From Blastomyces gilchristii SLH14081 (Eukaryota > Ascomycota > Eurotiomycetes > Onygenales > Ajellomycetaceae), in assembly GCF_000003855.2 (NCBI RefSeq), contig NW_003101664.1, positions 992,878-1,056,877 on the forward strand: a stretch of 64,000 nucleotides of DNA, written 5' to 3'. Made by a program: the position numbers and the translations under genes. Positions within the stretch are counted from its first letter, which is position 1; each line of letters begins with the position of its first letter. Of the stretch, positions 10,998-22,963 are shown one piece after another. The notes under the pieces were generated by a model that had not been told where the DNA came from, searched no databases, and was given only the letters and a program-made list of their open reading frames with translations.

Positions 10998-11306
10998 TCA
11001 TTCCCCAAGCAGAGCGATTTCTTGACGCATCTCCGCTGCGAGGTCAAAAATGGATACGTATGTGAAAAGTCCCAGTGGAATGAGCCAAGGAAAAGCCACG
11101 GCTGATGTATAAACTGTTGGCGTCCAAAGGATTACTATCGAGGGGTCCAGATGGGAGTAGCGAAAGTCGATTTCAACAGTCTGCCTGACGAGGCTATCGA
11201 ATGTATGTTCCAATACCTGCGGGACAATGACCTGATGGATACGGAGCGAGTCGATGGGATCTGTTATTCGGAAGGTATATGAAGTGAACGCAGAAATGAA
11301 TGTCAT
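10998..11306 (-). CDS. hypothetical small protein with a hydrophobic C-terminal half
   Basis: 102-aa ORF. The ATG (complement of 11304-11306) follows a pyrimidine-rich leader (CTTCCTC..TCAATCTCCC), typical of fungal 5' UTRs, and the codon mix looks coding. The C-terminal half contains a hydrophobic stretch (VYTSAVAFPWLIPLGLFTYV) that could be one membrane segment, followed by a short acidic end (AEMRQEIALLGE). No family recognised. It could be a single-exon orphan or the last exon of a longer gene; the open sequence near 11471-11756 on the same strand could not be joined convincingly. Confidence 0.4.
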   Translation of the reverse strand: MTFISAFTSYTFRITDPIDSLRIHQVIVPQVLEHTFDSLVRQTVEIDFRYSHLDPSIVILWTPTVYTSAVAFPWLIPLGLFTYVSIFDLAAEMRQEIALLGE

Positions 11307-13220
11307 GGGAGATTGAAGGAGGAATTGAGGAAGATGGTAGGTAGGATGATAATAGAGGAGAATGGGGAGCAGTTATGCGAGAGGAATAACCGAAAGAAGG
11401 GAGAGAATTCGCGGCTCAAAGAGTACCTCAGAGGTGGAAATCTAAGGTAATTCTAAGGGAATTCATGAATTCAACAGGAACAAGGGATGATGATGTGCTC
11501 TGGGTGCATAATGCATGTCCAATATCCTAGCGTAGAGGCCCATCTCACTTCCGTCAATGGCATAGGAGCTGCATTGCGATTGCAGTATGTTGTATTCTCT
11601 GCTGTCTCAAGAAACTCGAAGTTCCCTGCAGCTAGTTTCGGTGAAATATATTGCATGAGAGGACTGAATTGCTGCATCTCTTGTTGGAAAATATCTCCTG
11701 TCCCCGGCCCAATTCCAGGAGACGCCGTTGACGGTATTTATATCTGCATCATATAATTAGCGCATATACACAGTTGCTAGAAGCCTTCTTTAACTAACTT
11801 ACCAGTAACTACAGAGTATCCTAGCTATATTTTTCCCTACAAGGGGGGTTTTTCTTTTGTGTTGAGGAGCGAAGTCAAAATGGAGGCTGGTGTCAAGCAT
11901 TCCCCGTTAAGAACTCTCCACGTCCTCCACAAAGCTGGAGATTGAAAGCAAGCTCCAACCTTCAAAATACTCATCTGGCGTCTCTCTTTGCCCGCCTGCA
12001 GCCTCGACGGCGCCCTACGCCAGTCCGCCGTTTGAAAACTAAGTCATGCAGCGCGAGTTGCTTTGCTTTCGAACTAGGATATTCCAACCCACACCGTATG
12101 CTGCCCCCACAAAGCGAGACTGTGGGACAAATGGCACCATTTATGCGCTGCGGATGCCGTTGTGCAGGTGGAGCGCATGGTCAGTTAAGAAGCATATAGA
12201 ACTTCCCAGCCCACCAATGCGAGAATAACTCCGAGCGGCGACGACGCTAATGGGTCTCTACTACAGCGTAAATATGTAAAGAACGGTAGGCGATAGGCTA
12301 TACGAACCGAACAGTTCCCTGTCACTGTGCGTGTAAGCGTCAGCTCGCAAAAGCAAAATGCCTTGCTCCACGGATGGCATGTTGTGCAGGGTTTCTGAAG
12401 CCGACTACGGATAACAGCTTGAAGCGGTTAGAGGAGTCGAAGGATGCTGCTGTTGGCGCGATTATTTATTTCTTTATTTATTTAGCGCCATCACTGGGAA
12501 GCGGAGATGTTCTCGCGAAGAAAATGGCGTCCAGAACAATCCAGCTTCAGTCATGGAATTGACAGGAAGAGATTCCGTTCCTCAGAGAAGAAACAGAAGC
12601 ATAATAAGAAAAAGCAATTATTACCAGCGATATGCAAGTGACAGGAAACGGAAGAATATACTCATTAGTTAACATTTAACAATCCATGTCAGACGGGCCG
12701 CGGGCCATCCTCCGCCGCAATCACCGGCGCAATCCTGTGCAGAGAACAAGCGGCATGGACAGGGGCATGAACAGGGGCATGAACAGGGGCATGAACAGGG
12801 ACATCAACAGGGACATCAACATGAAGATGGGACATGAACATGGGATGAGATGGTGCGGGCGGGCTGGTTGTCTAGGATGATTGATGTCCCCTCGTGTGCA
12901 GCCTCCGGATCCTGGCGGGCCATGTATATATATATGTATATACATATATACATATATCCATAGGCGCCGCACAAACCCCCCCTGCATTGGAAAATGGCGG
13001 ATTGATCCGTTAATTCACCCATTCCACTGGTTTCCTCTTTCTGCTAATTGTGGTACGTCGGCGTGAATCTCCTGTTACATCTCTATCTACCCAGTGCTTT
13101 GGGACACATTTTACATCTTGCTAATGTCGGTTTTTGTTGCAGCAGCACACCGAGCTTCAAAATTCGGAGTCCCTCGTTCTGTATAAAAGCCTCTGAAGTT
13201 GTATCTGCCACTCCAAGATC
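11307..13220. other. gene-poor region with minisatellite and (TA)n
   Basis: Nearly 2 kb with no convincing gene. It holds the 12-bp minisatellite at 12752-12822 and an alternating TA palindromic tract around 12925-12957. The last few hundred bases should include the promoter of the methyltransferase gene. Confidence 0.5.
12752..12822. repeat. 12-bp minisatellite
   Basis: About six tandem copies of a 12-bp unit (consensus ATGAACAGGGGC), the last two diverged to ATCAACAGGGAC. One frame reads as a GMNR-type peptide repeat, but the surrounding ORF lacks any other sign of coding. Confidence 0.8.
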
Positions 13221-14655
13221 ATGGCTGAACCGGTTCAAGACCCGTTTCACATCGTTGTCGATGACAGTGAGGAAGATGCCGAAAGCTTCGAGGATGAGGT
13301 GTAGGTTTTTTATTTATTTTATTTATCCAGGTTTTCCCCTTAAAACAATTATCTCCTTCCCCCCCTATTCCATGATACTTGTTGCATTGCACAGCTAGTT
13401 GCATGTTAAGTAAAATCAATTATTGAGGAAAGCCTTGGATGTTCACTATTTACTAACCCAATTACCATTCTATAGTTCGGAGACCAGCTCAATAGCCTCC
13501 TCGATCTATCAATATCGCGTGTAAGCTTCACCCGCTCTTGACTATATGCTCCCTCCAGCTCTCAAAAGAATAGCGGGGGAGAAAAAGGGCAATGCTAATA
13601 CCGACAAAAAGGGAGCATGGGCGTCGATATCACGCATATAAAGCCGGGGCGTATTGGGGACCAAATGACGAGACCGCTCAGGAGGCCCTAGATCTTGCAC
13701 ATCATGGATATATGTTGCTCAAGGAGCAGAAACTGTATCTGGCGCCTATCAGCAAGCCCCAGGTAGCTGCCACCCACCCGTTCTCCCTACTATGCCGTTC
13801 CATCCAAGATTCGCAGCTAAACCACCGTAAAAACTACAGAAAGTACTTGACGTCGGAACAGGAACGGGTATGGTGATTTTTTTGTTCTTCCAAACTAAAA
13901 AACCCACCCTGAAATATGTCCCCCGACTTATTTATTAACCATATATCTCCGCAGGAATCTGGGCCATCGACTTCGCCGACCAACACCCGGAAGCCATGGT
14001 AATCGGCACAGACCTCTCCCCCACGCAGCCGGGCTGGGTGCCCCCCAACCTGAGATTCCAAGTCGACGACGCAACCGAGTACCCCTGGACCTTTCCCGCC
14101 AACACCTTCGACTACATCCACGTCCGCGACCTCTTCGGCTGCATCCCCGACTGGACCGCCTTCATGAAACAGTGCCTCACCTGCCTCAAGCCCGGCGGCT
14201 ATCTGGAAATAAGCAACGCCTCCGTCTGGGTCGAGAGCGACGACGGCTCCATCCCAGACGACAAGAAACACACCCTCCGCCAGTGGGGCCGGCTGTTCCG
14301 CGAGTGCGGCGAGCGCACGGGCAAGACGACGACGATCAGCGAGACCCAGCGCGACGTCATGGTTGACACCGGGTTTGCAGGGGTGGAGGAGACGCGGTTT
14401 AAGCTGGTGGTGGGGCCGTGGCCGAAGGACCCGACGCTCAAGCAGGTCGGGCGCTATCACCAGCTTGAGTGTCTGCAGGGCTGCGAGGGGTGGGCGTTGG
14501 CGCTGCTGACGCGCGTGATGAAGTGGGATGTGGAGGAGGTGCAGGTGCTCCTGGCGAATTTCCGCGCGAGTGTGAAGGATAAGAGTATACATTCGTATAC
14601 GCCGGTGTCTGTGGTGGTGGGCCGGAAGCCGTTGGGGGATGAGGAGGGGGAGTAG
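13221..14655 (+). CDS. SAM-dependent methyltransferase, LaeA-like fungal family
   Basis: Five exons, join(13221..13300,13476..13520,13612..13762,13840..13867,13955..14655), 334 aa; the phases agree throughout. Exons 1-2 encode the acidic, Ser-rich start (DDSEEDAESFEDEV, then SETSSIASSIYQYR). Exon 3 carries the family signature HGRRYHAYKAGAYWGPNDE. The 28-nt exon 4 plus exon 5 encode SAM motif I, VLDVGTGTGIWAIDFAD, from about residue 94, followed by VIGTDLSP and PPNLRFQVDDA. This is the Rossmann-fold methyltransferase type that includes LaeA/LlmX-like proteins of Eurotiomycetes. The substrate is unknown for nearly all members, and membership does not imply a secondary-metabolism role. The ATG at 13592 lies in intron 2 and is not a start. 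Confidence 0.88.
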
Positions 14656-15190
14656 GAGGTGTAGGAGGTGTTGGTCAGGAGGGGAGGAGAATGAACGCCC
14701 CATAAACAGAGGCGACTGAGGCGACTGGATGATTTTTGCGATATGCGATATGATATGACCTTACGATATGCTGTCGTTACTGCTTTTATAGTTATGCTTA
14801 TGAGAGGTTTGTGGGTGGTGTGCATGTATGAATGTAAAAGTACGGAGGCTTTCAATCAGGATATAAGGCTTTTATTAAGCATTCTACTCTCTCGGTTCAT
14901 AAGTTTGGGTGGAGTGTGTCCTAGAATATTTGACCAGGATCTATCTAGATGGTTAGTTATTCTTAAGAGAACGAAAAAAACAAAAGGAAATAACAACAAC
15001 AGCCATCCTAGACGCTTGTAAATTTTTCTGAATATCCCAAAATTTTGTGCAAAGGCTCCCTCACCCCCTTTCAGACCCTTATAAATTATTATTACGTATA
15101 TACAATTCTCAACTTACATATACCCAAGTTCAATACTTATATATCTCGTCCTACGCATTTATAATAAATACCGTTGGAAATCAAATCACC
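14656..15190. other. convergent intergenic region
   Basis: 3' ends of the methyltransferase (plus) and the histidine phosphatase (minus) face each other here. AT-rich with no ORF that I believe. Confidence 0.5.
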
Positions 15191-17350
15191 TCAATACCCA
15201 GCAGGATCATTCCCCTCCACATACATCCCCCCGCCCAAATTGTTCCCGCATTCCTGGTGCCAGTTGCGCGGGGTGAATTTATCTGCGATCTTCTTGAACG
15301 CCTCGAGCGTGCAGAACGTGTCGTTGCCGGGGAGATGGTTGCTGGGCTTTGCCGCGCAGCCGGGGATACGCATGGGCTGGTCATTGTAGCGGACGCGGAC
15401 GTAGTATTTTTGTAGTGGCGAGGTGGGGAGATCTGATGTGGCCGAGCGTGCGATTTTGGAGGGCTGCGGGAAGCTAGGTGCTGGCGATGACTCGCCACCG
15501 AAAAACTTAGACATCAGGCCGGTTTGTTTTGCTTTTGATGCTGAGTTTTCTAGATCAGGGACGTTTAGTTCTTCGAGGATATCGCCTGGTCTGGGGCCGT
15601 GGGGTTGGGCGGTGGCTTTGAAGAGCTCTACTGCTATCGAGGAGGTGTAGGGCGGCCACTTCCCGCCGTCAAATGTCCCCAGACTAGTCAGGATTGCGGC
15701 GATGGTGGTATCGTGGCAGCCGCTTAGGGCGAATTTGACGATCCCGTTGCCGTTGCCGGTTCCGTTTGTGGTTGGTCGCCAGCCGCCATCAACCGATGCA
15801 TGGACCATGCGATCGACAATGTCGCCCATGAGAGCGCCGATGCCTAGTTTACGGTATTCGTTGCTCTCGTTGTATCCAGCAAACCACTCATCTGTGACAA
15901 TTTTTTCGCCTAATTCGCGGGCCTTGGAGTCGTAGAATTCTGCCGGGAGACGTGTGCCAGGGCCATGTCCTAGAGTGGAATTGATTGTGTCCATGATACC
16001 GGACAGGCGAGGGCTGGAATCAACTGCCACTCGGGGAGAGTTTGAGGGCATCCATTTAGACCAGAGGGAGTTAAGGTATTCCATGTCTTCAGTTTCGTTC
16101 CCTGAAAAATCAACCAGAATTCACCACCAAGCGGCAGGAGTTTGAAAGTTAGTCTTGGCATCCTTATTGAATTGGGTTTTATTACGAGACATAATATAGC
16201 AATCAATCTATAAGCAGGGGTAGGCATGGCATTGCGTGCAAAATACATTTGTTTGCTGCCTTCTGGGCAAAAAGGCGGGCTAGTTGTCTGAAGCGGTGGC
16301 AATTGCTTTCATTGGGATAGAGGGTTTCGTCTGCGGGGGAGCGGGCCACGATGGTAGGCAGAGGGAAGTTTGCAGTTCGTGCGTCGGGAGGGTACATTCC
16401 CCAAAAGGTCTGCTGGAGCGACTCGAGAGCTCGAGGGATCGGGGTAGTGCGGAGATACATGTCATCGGTGTTCGACCTGATTTTGGGCATGAAGCCCAGC
16501 TGGTCGACGTACAGGTGCCGTAGTCGCCGACCCAGCGCATAGGTGGACTCGCGGCCTTCATCGGTCAATTCTCCTGGTAGACTAATTTTTTCGAGGTATA
16601 AGCGCCCTGACTGAGTGGTTTGGATTCGTTGCAAAGATATAGATGGGGTCATGACTTGCCAGATGCCTTCAGCTTCTCCTTCCGGGCCTACTGCCATCAA
16701 TGCCTGGTCGTTTTCTCCAAATCTCTCCATCCTCCTCCGCCATTGGAAACTATCCCAGCTAGACAGATCCTCCTTTGAGGCGGCAATTTGGGTCATTTTC
16801 CGTGCGGCATTGCAATACGGCCAAACTGGTGGAGTGGGCTGGGCATCAGTGGATTTATGGAGTACTGGAATGTGAATAGAGTGGGAGACATTTACATGGA
16901 GCTAGGCCGGTCTATTTAAGCTATCAATTAGCCACGGGAATGAATATTATAAATAGGATGCGAATTGATTTGTATTTTTGGGAGAGAGTAGCAGGCGTAC
17001 ATTTTGAAAGCGAGAAGATACCGGAGTCCGTTCACCTAGGAAAGGAGGGATGCGAATGTGAATATATATAGAAAAGTTTGGAGTTTGGGAGAGAGATAGA
17101 TGTTTACTGAGAGAACATGCGCAGGGGAAAAGGAATTACCATGGCGTAGAAACTATTCGAGAGAAGAAACAGATATAGGTTAGTATACAGTAAGTAGTCT
17201 TTTTTTTTTTTTTGTTGGCTTTAGCGGTGTCTAAATAAATAGATGAACAGGGAGACTCACCACCTGGACCAATTGTAGTTGTAAGCCGTCTGGATAGAGC
17301 TTGTGCAGCTCCTCTTTGGAGTAGGGTTCGCGGGGGACAAGGGACGTCAT
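15191..17350 (-). CDS. histidine acid phosphatase-like protein (phosphoglycerate mutase-like fold)
   Basis: Five exons on the minus strand: 17261..17350, 17140..17152, 17001..17035, 16247..16838 and 15191..16101, 546 aa. The phases agree only if the tiny exons are used. Exon 1 ends QLQLVQV. The 13-nt exon 2 gives FLRH plus the first base of the Gly codon. The 35-nt exon 3 gives ERTPVSSRFQN, so the catalytic RHG (residues 33-35) straddles exons 2 and 3. Exon 4 starts PTPPVWPYCNAARKM, and exon 5 carries the distal catalytic HD in GCHDTT (about residue 373). It belongs to histidine phosphatase clade 2, similar to fungal and animal acid-phosphatase-like proteins. No signal peptide or transmembrane segment is evident, so it is probably intracellular. 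Substrate unknown. Confidence 0.85.
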
Positions 17351-17419
17351 GTTGCAGGATTGAGAGCGAGAATAGACAATCTAGTAGTATGTTGGTGATG
17401 GGGGAAAAGCGTAGAGGAG

Positions 17420-17450
<31 letters not shown>

Positions 17451-19656
17451 GCTGCTGTTTGTTGTTTGTTGGAGATGTTGAGGTTGAGGTGGAAGTCTAA
17501 ATATTTGTTTGGCGATTCGGCGATGACGTTAAATATTTGAATATTCATTAATTAAGTTAGTTAACTAGCTATTTAGCTATTTGAAAATCACCAACAATTC
17601 TATATTATTTATTACTCCATGGCTCAATTGACTATGTTTTTTCTTGTCTCTAATGGTCAGAGAGATTTCTTTCTTTCCTTTTGTTGCTGGCTGTCTGTTT
17701 ATTAATTTATTATTCATTCTACTGAGAAAGATGAAGATATTTAGATAAATAAATATAAATAATAAATGGCAAATCAGAAGCTTCAGCAATTAACAGGCAT
17801 AATGATATTGACATGGGTTTTGATTGGGCTATTTATTTAAATTGCACTGAATCAACTCTCTAATTCTATACTCTGTACCTCATCAATCCATTCATCATCA
17901 TCATCATCATCTCCTGTGTTCTGTGTTGGTTGGATGAATCTCAGAGTCGAGTCTGTAACTATCTATTATTTAACTAGTTGGTTGCAATATTTATAACTTA
18001 TTTATCTATTTTCCAGCCTCCTCTTTCTTTTCCTTCTTCATATATCAGACAACTCTCATCTCTTCATCTCTTCATCTCTTCATCTCTTCATTTCTTCATT
18101 TCTTCACCTCAAGCTTATTTAAACAACTCCATCCTCAACCTAGGTATCTATCTATCTATCTATACACAACAACCCATTGACACCTCATCTATTTATCTAT
18201 CTACCTATTCTTCCTAGATATCCCATATATATATATACGTGTAATCCCCTGTCTTTGTCTTTATCAAGCAGAAGTATGTGCTGATGGACTTGATCCTTAA
18301 TAATGAATGAATGAATGAATTAATTAATTAATTAATTAATTAATCAATTGTATAAATAGGCTAAATACTTGCTATCTCTTTCTTTCGCCCGCCGATTCCT
18401 CCGCGCAACGACGTCCACACTATTTATTAACTAACTACTACTACTACTACTACTACTACACTACGTTAACTACTTAACTATTTATTCCGGGCTGAGGACA
18501 GATATAGTTTTCACTCTTTTAATTGCTGCTCTTATTAAATATATTACCATAATAGACGGACGTATCCAGCCCTCCGCCCCATAGATACAAATTAACCAAT
18601 TAATCCACTGATCTGGAATCTTGTCTTCTTGCTGGCCACCAAAAACATGGAGGTAAGATGATGATGATGATGATGACCCCGCTTGTTTTTGCCTATTTTC
18701 ACTCACCTTTTCGCTCTCTCTACCCTACCTACTTTCCATCCGCTCCGCAGTGGACTTTTTTTTTTCTTTTTTTTTTTTTCTTTTTCTTTTATATCTTTGC
18801 TCTTCTTCCCTCGTCGCGCCATGTCCCCGAGATTACGTTCTGTTTTTGCCTTTTTCCATATACCATACCCATTGTTTGATTGTGCGAGCCCCCCCCCATA
18901 TAACAACTATTTATATTATCATCCACTATGTCCATCCTCCGTTCGCCTCCTTTCACCTATAGAATGGCTTCTGCAGACCAGACCAGCTTATTATTGTTAA
19001 AATAAACACATCCGGGTTTCCTTCCTGTCAAGGCATCAGTGATGATATATGCTTTTTTTATTTCCTTTGAATCGGCCCCAAAATCCACGAGAAAAACGAA
19101 AAACCTTCTTTCTCAGATTTACTTTTTTTGACTTTCTAGTGCTACGGTCCTGAACCGTTGGTTTATTTTATTTTTACCTTTTGGTGTCTTCCGTTGGCTT
19201 TCCTTCTCTTTCTTCTTCCCATCTCTGTTTCTGCGCACAAAGAAAACCCCTCCTTTCTTTGCTCTGCTATAACTATACCCGCCAGAGAGCAATTGCGATC
19301 CCCCTTGCCGGGCTTCACCGCTTTCCTCTTGCGATAATGGCTAGGCCCGGGACGAATCTCTCGCGGAATTTGTGTCGCCAGCAATAAATAAATATCTTTG
19401 GTATTTTTGCGCCTTCGGGGGAACTGCCCCCGGTGTGTACGAACCTCTCCTGCGTCTAAGGACCGGTTCAGGGAGTCTTCTCGAAACAGGACCACAAAGA
19501 AAACGAAAAGAATCAAGAAAAAAAACACGATTCAGCTTCAAAGCCAAGCTCGCGCAAGCGAAAGAAGTCATCATGACAATGATGTGATTTTTTGTTTATC
19601 TGTCGCGCATTTTTCGCTCCGTCATTTATTGACCTCTGCCCCCTTCCCTTCTCACC
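17351..19656. other. long divergent intergenic region with simple repeats
   Basis: About 2.3 kb between the divergent phosphatase and gtr2 genes. It contains (GTT)10 at 17421-17450, (TGAA)n/(TTAA)n near 18303-18343, (CTA)n near 18432-18460, (ATG)n near 18656-18676 and long T tracts near 18755-18790. No supported gene. It probably includes both promoters and a pyrimidine-rich gtr2 5' UTR. Confidence 0.5.
17421..17450. repeat. (GTT)10 microsatellite
   Basis: Ten perfect GTT units followed by GCT units, lying 71 bp upstream of the phosphatase start codon in its 5' region (read as AAC repeats on the transcribed strand). Confidence 0.9.
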
Positions 19657-20103
19657 ATGTCGCGAATTCCCCCATCGCATTTTCGCCCCGTCGATCCGGG
19701 ACAGGATCGATTTGTCTATTCTGACAGCTCAGTTTTGCATGGCTGCCGTCCTATTATCAGAACCAGAGCACAGCTAAGCCTCGAGGAAAATCTACAGGGC
19801 TCGAATCATCCACATCCTCCAAGCGCCCAGGCGCAGTCGCAAGCGCAGGCTAGGTCTGGGCAAGTATCCAGTAACAAGTTTCGTGATACGAAGCCGCGGT
19901 TATTGCTGATGGGGCTACGTCGGTGAGTGCCCCGAGGGGGGATATATGTTTATTGATGACGGAGTGCGCAAATGCAGTTGCTGATGAAGCGAGTCAAGGA
20001 GCGGCAAATCTTCCATCTCGAGCGTCGTCTTTCATAAAATGCCTCCGACGGAAACGCTATTCCTCGAATCGACAACTCGCATCCAAAAGGATTCGATCCA
20101 GTG

Positions 20104-20158
<55 letters not shown>

Positions 20159-21100
20159 GATTTCTGTCCGATGTTGGGTTGTTTCGCTAACCTGATACAG
20201 CTCCTTCATGGACTTCCAGGTTTGGGATTTCCCTGGCCAGTTGGAATATCTCGAGCCATCCTTCGACCTGGAAGATATTTTCGGCAATCTGGGCGCATTG
20301 GTATGGGTTATTGATGCCCAAGATGACTACCTGGAAGCCGTCTCAAGGCTAAACCGAACCATCCTCCTCGTACAACAATACTACCCTCACATCAACATCG
20401 AAGTCTTTATTCACAAAGTAGACGGCCTATCCGAGGAATACCGTGCCGACACGTTCCACGACATCGTCCAGCTCATTTCAGATGAGCTCAGCGACGCCGG
20501 CTACGAGAATGCGGCCGTGCACTACTACCTCACGTCGATATACGACTACTCCGTCTTCGAAGCCTTCAGCAAAGTGATTCAGAAACTCATCCCGCAGCTC
20601 TCCACCCTCGAAAACCTCATCAACATCCTCGCCAACAACTCCGGCATGGAGAAGACGTACCTCTTCGACGTGCTGAGCAAGATCTACATCGCATCCGACA
20701 CAAGGCCCGTAGACATGGCCTGTTACGAAATGTGCTCGGACTACATCGACGTCATCGTCGATGTGAGCGAGTTGTATTCGTGGGACCACCCCGAGCGCAA
20801 ACCCAAGGGCACGCAGATCCCTGAGGCGGAAAGTCATGTCGTCTTGCATGACAAAAGTATGATCCATCTCATGGAGATGAATAAGTATGGTGCCCATTTT
20901 CTGTATTTTACGTTTTTTTTAGTCCGGGAAGAAGGGCTGATATGTGGTATGTTATTATTATTATTAGGTACCTATGTCTCGTCTCCGTGATTAAAAACGC
21001 AGACGCCAAGGATAAAAAGGGCCTCATCGACATGAACTGCCGCACCTTCCAGGCGGCGCTGAATGAAGTCTTTTCGAGGAATTGGGAGCAGGAGTCGTGA
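19657..21100 (+). CDS. gtr2: Rag-family GTPase Gtr2 (RagC/D orthologue)
   Basis: Four exons, join(19657..19922,19999..20100,20201..20946,21003..21100), 403 aa. It starts with a roughly 80-residue Gln/Pro/Ser-rich extension. Then come [15 protein letters not shown] (P-loop, split by intron 1), [15 protein letters not shown] (switch I), [12 protein letters not shown] (switch II, near residue 131), IHKVDG (G4) and the Roadblock-like C-terminal domain ([20 protein letters not shown], then [17 protein letters not shown]). The order and motifs match RagC/Gtr2 rather than RagA/Gtr1. It should pair with Gtr1 on the vacuole and relay amino-acid status to TORC1. Intron 2 uses donor GTGGGT and carries a 51-T run five bases after its start. 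Confidence 0.92.
20106..20156. repeat. T51 homopolymer inside gtr2 intron 2
   Basis: Fifty-one consecutive T in a 100-bp intron. The branch CTAAC and acceptor CAG lie downstream, so the intron still has full signals. Homopolymer length is prone to sequencing error. Confidence 0.9.
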
Positions 21101-22032
21101 GAACTGGTTTTCGTTTGTATGAGGAAGAGGAAGAAGAATACCCTCGTCGTATCGCATCTCTTTTTCCCCTCTTTTTTTTTTTTTTTTTTTTTTTTTCTTT
21201 TTTTCGAGCACATTTTTCTGTTTAACTGTTTAATTCCTTGTGCTGATAGGGCCCTCCCTATGCCCAGCTTTTCCCTTTTCATCGCTTTTACACTCCTTGT
21301 ATGGATTTCCACGGTATACCTTATCTATTATTGTTATAGTTTCCTGCATGTGCCTATATCGTTGAGGGAGGGCAGTTTTGGGCCAGTCAGGTTGCTTCGA
21401 ACGCAAACGGGAAGAAGGGAAAGGCGAAACACCCAGTAAACTACTACCTTTGTTGATTTATAGAGTTGGGTAGGGAAATTGCGAATATATATATATATAT
21501 ATATATATGATTTTCATCCGTATTTCTACTGAATATCCAGCAACTCAACTCGCACCCCCCAATGTCAATTTGCTACGGGCTTGTTTGCGGATGTACGCTG
21601 CGTAGGCGCTTAAATAAGAATAGGAAAGATATTCCCAGCCTGCGCCTGGGGTTAGATACTCTTTCGTTGGTATTTTTTTATTTTTTATTTCTATATCTAT
21701 CGCTTCAATGTGCCCTCTTAAAGCTCTCATAAACCGTTGACCATCATCATCACTCTATGACGTAACAGGAATGTCGACTCGGCCAGTTATGTTTTTCCAA
21801 TAGTTAATAAAGACGACCACTTAACATTGATAACAATGCAAGTTGTTTACAACTAACTCCCAACATATCCCAGCAAATAGCCTGCCTACATATCGGGCAT
21901 CGTTCGCAGGGCGCGAGAGATTGCATATTGGAGCAGTAAAGATAGCTCGCCGAGCTCAACAGCTTTCCAACGTTGTCCTGTGCTCTACCACAGAGTGAAG
22001 TTTAAAAACAAACAAAAAAAAAAACAAAAAAA
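21101..22032. other. intergenic region
   Basis: Contains the gtr2 3' end with a long T run (about 21171-21196), a (TA)n stretch near 21485-21509, and an A-rich leader immediately before the next start codon. No ORF supported. Confidence 0.5.
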
Positions 22033-22963
22033 ATGTCCGACCTCCGCCAGCGGCCTGGCAAAGGCCCCTCCCGCTCAACGAAGGATAGAACGGACACGGA
22101 TGAAAGTGATGAGCTAGATTACGCCTCTACCTCCTCACTGGGCGACGAGAAGACACCTAGCAGTAGTACCAGTTCAAAGCAAACGGAACAGCCCAGACAC
22201 AGCTGGGCAATCAGCCCCCTCGATATCCTCCGTGTCATCTTCCTACTCTTCCTCACCTCCTCCGCGCTCTCATACTATGTCACCACCGACTCTGTCCTGT
22301 GGGGGTATAAACTTAAGATTCTCCGCTGGCCTGTCCTGAAGAGCTATCTCGTACGAAACCCCCTTCCTTCTTAAAAAATCCTACTAGATACATGCAGCAC
22401 CCTTTTCTTCTCTAACCTATGCCAAAATCTAATTAATTAATCCCATCCAGCGCGGCCCCATACTCCTCACCCCCGCCCAACTCGCCCTCTACAACGGCAC
22501 CGACCCTTCCCTCCCCATCTACATCGCCATCAACCGCACCATCTTCGACGTCTCCGCCAACCCGCGCATCTACGGCAAGGGTGGCGGCTACAACACCCTT
22601 GCCGGCGTCGACGCCACGCGCGCCTACGTCACCGGCTGCTTCGCCGAGGACCGCACGCCCGACCTCCGCGGCGTGGAGCTCATGTACATCCCCGTCGAAG
22701 ACGACGATGGTGGCGCGGCCGAGCGGGCCATGAGCGCTGCGGCGAAGAAGGTGCGGCGCGAACGGGAGTGGAGGGAGGCGAGGGAGAGTGTGCGGAAGCA
22801 GGTGGAGCATTGGAGGGAGTTTTTTGCTAATCATGAGAAGTATTTTGAGGTTGGGAGGGTGGTTGGGGTTGAGGGGTTGATGGGGGGCCCGGAGAGGGAG
22901 TTGTGTGAGGCGGCGCGGAAGAGTAGGCCGTTAAGGTCGCGGCTTAATGGTGGGGAGGGCTAG
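22033..22963 (+). CDS. membrane-anchored cytochrome b5-like heme/steroid-binding protein (MAPR type)
   Basis: Two exons, join(22033..22350,22451..22963), 276 aa. The N-terminus is charged and Ser-rich. A single hydrophobic segment (ISPLDILRVIFLLFLTSSAL, about residues 60-79) would anchor it in a membrane. Exon 2 encodes the cytochrome-b5-like domain of the membrane-associated progesterone receptor/Dap1 type: LTPAQLALYNG, IYIAINRTIFDVS, GGYNTLAGVDATRAYVTGCF. A basic helical tail (KKVRREREWREARESVR) follows. Relatives bind heme and support P450 or sterol reactions in the ER; the role here is inferred from the fold only. The start follows an A-rich leader. No other in-frame start competes. Confidence 0.85.

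Noticed and set aside
13592..13876. Separate small gene starting at ATG 13592
   Set aside because: The ATG is inside intron 2 of the methyltransferase, and the downstream codons are its exon 3 followed by intron 3.
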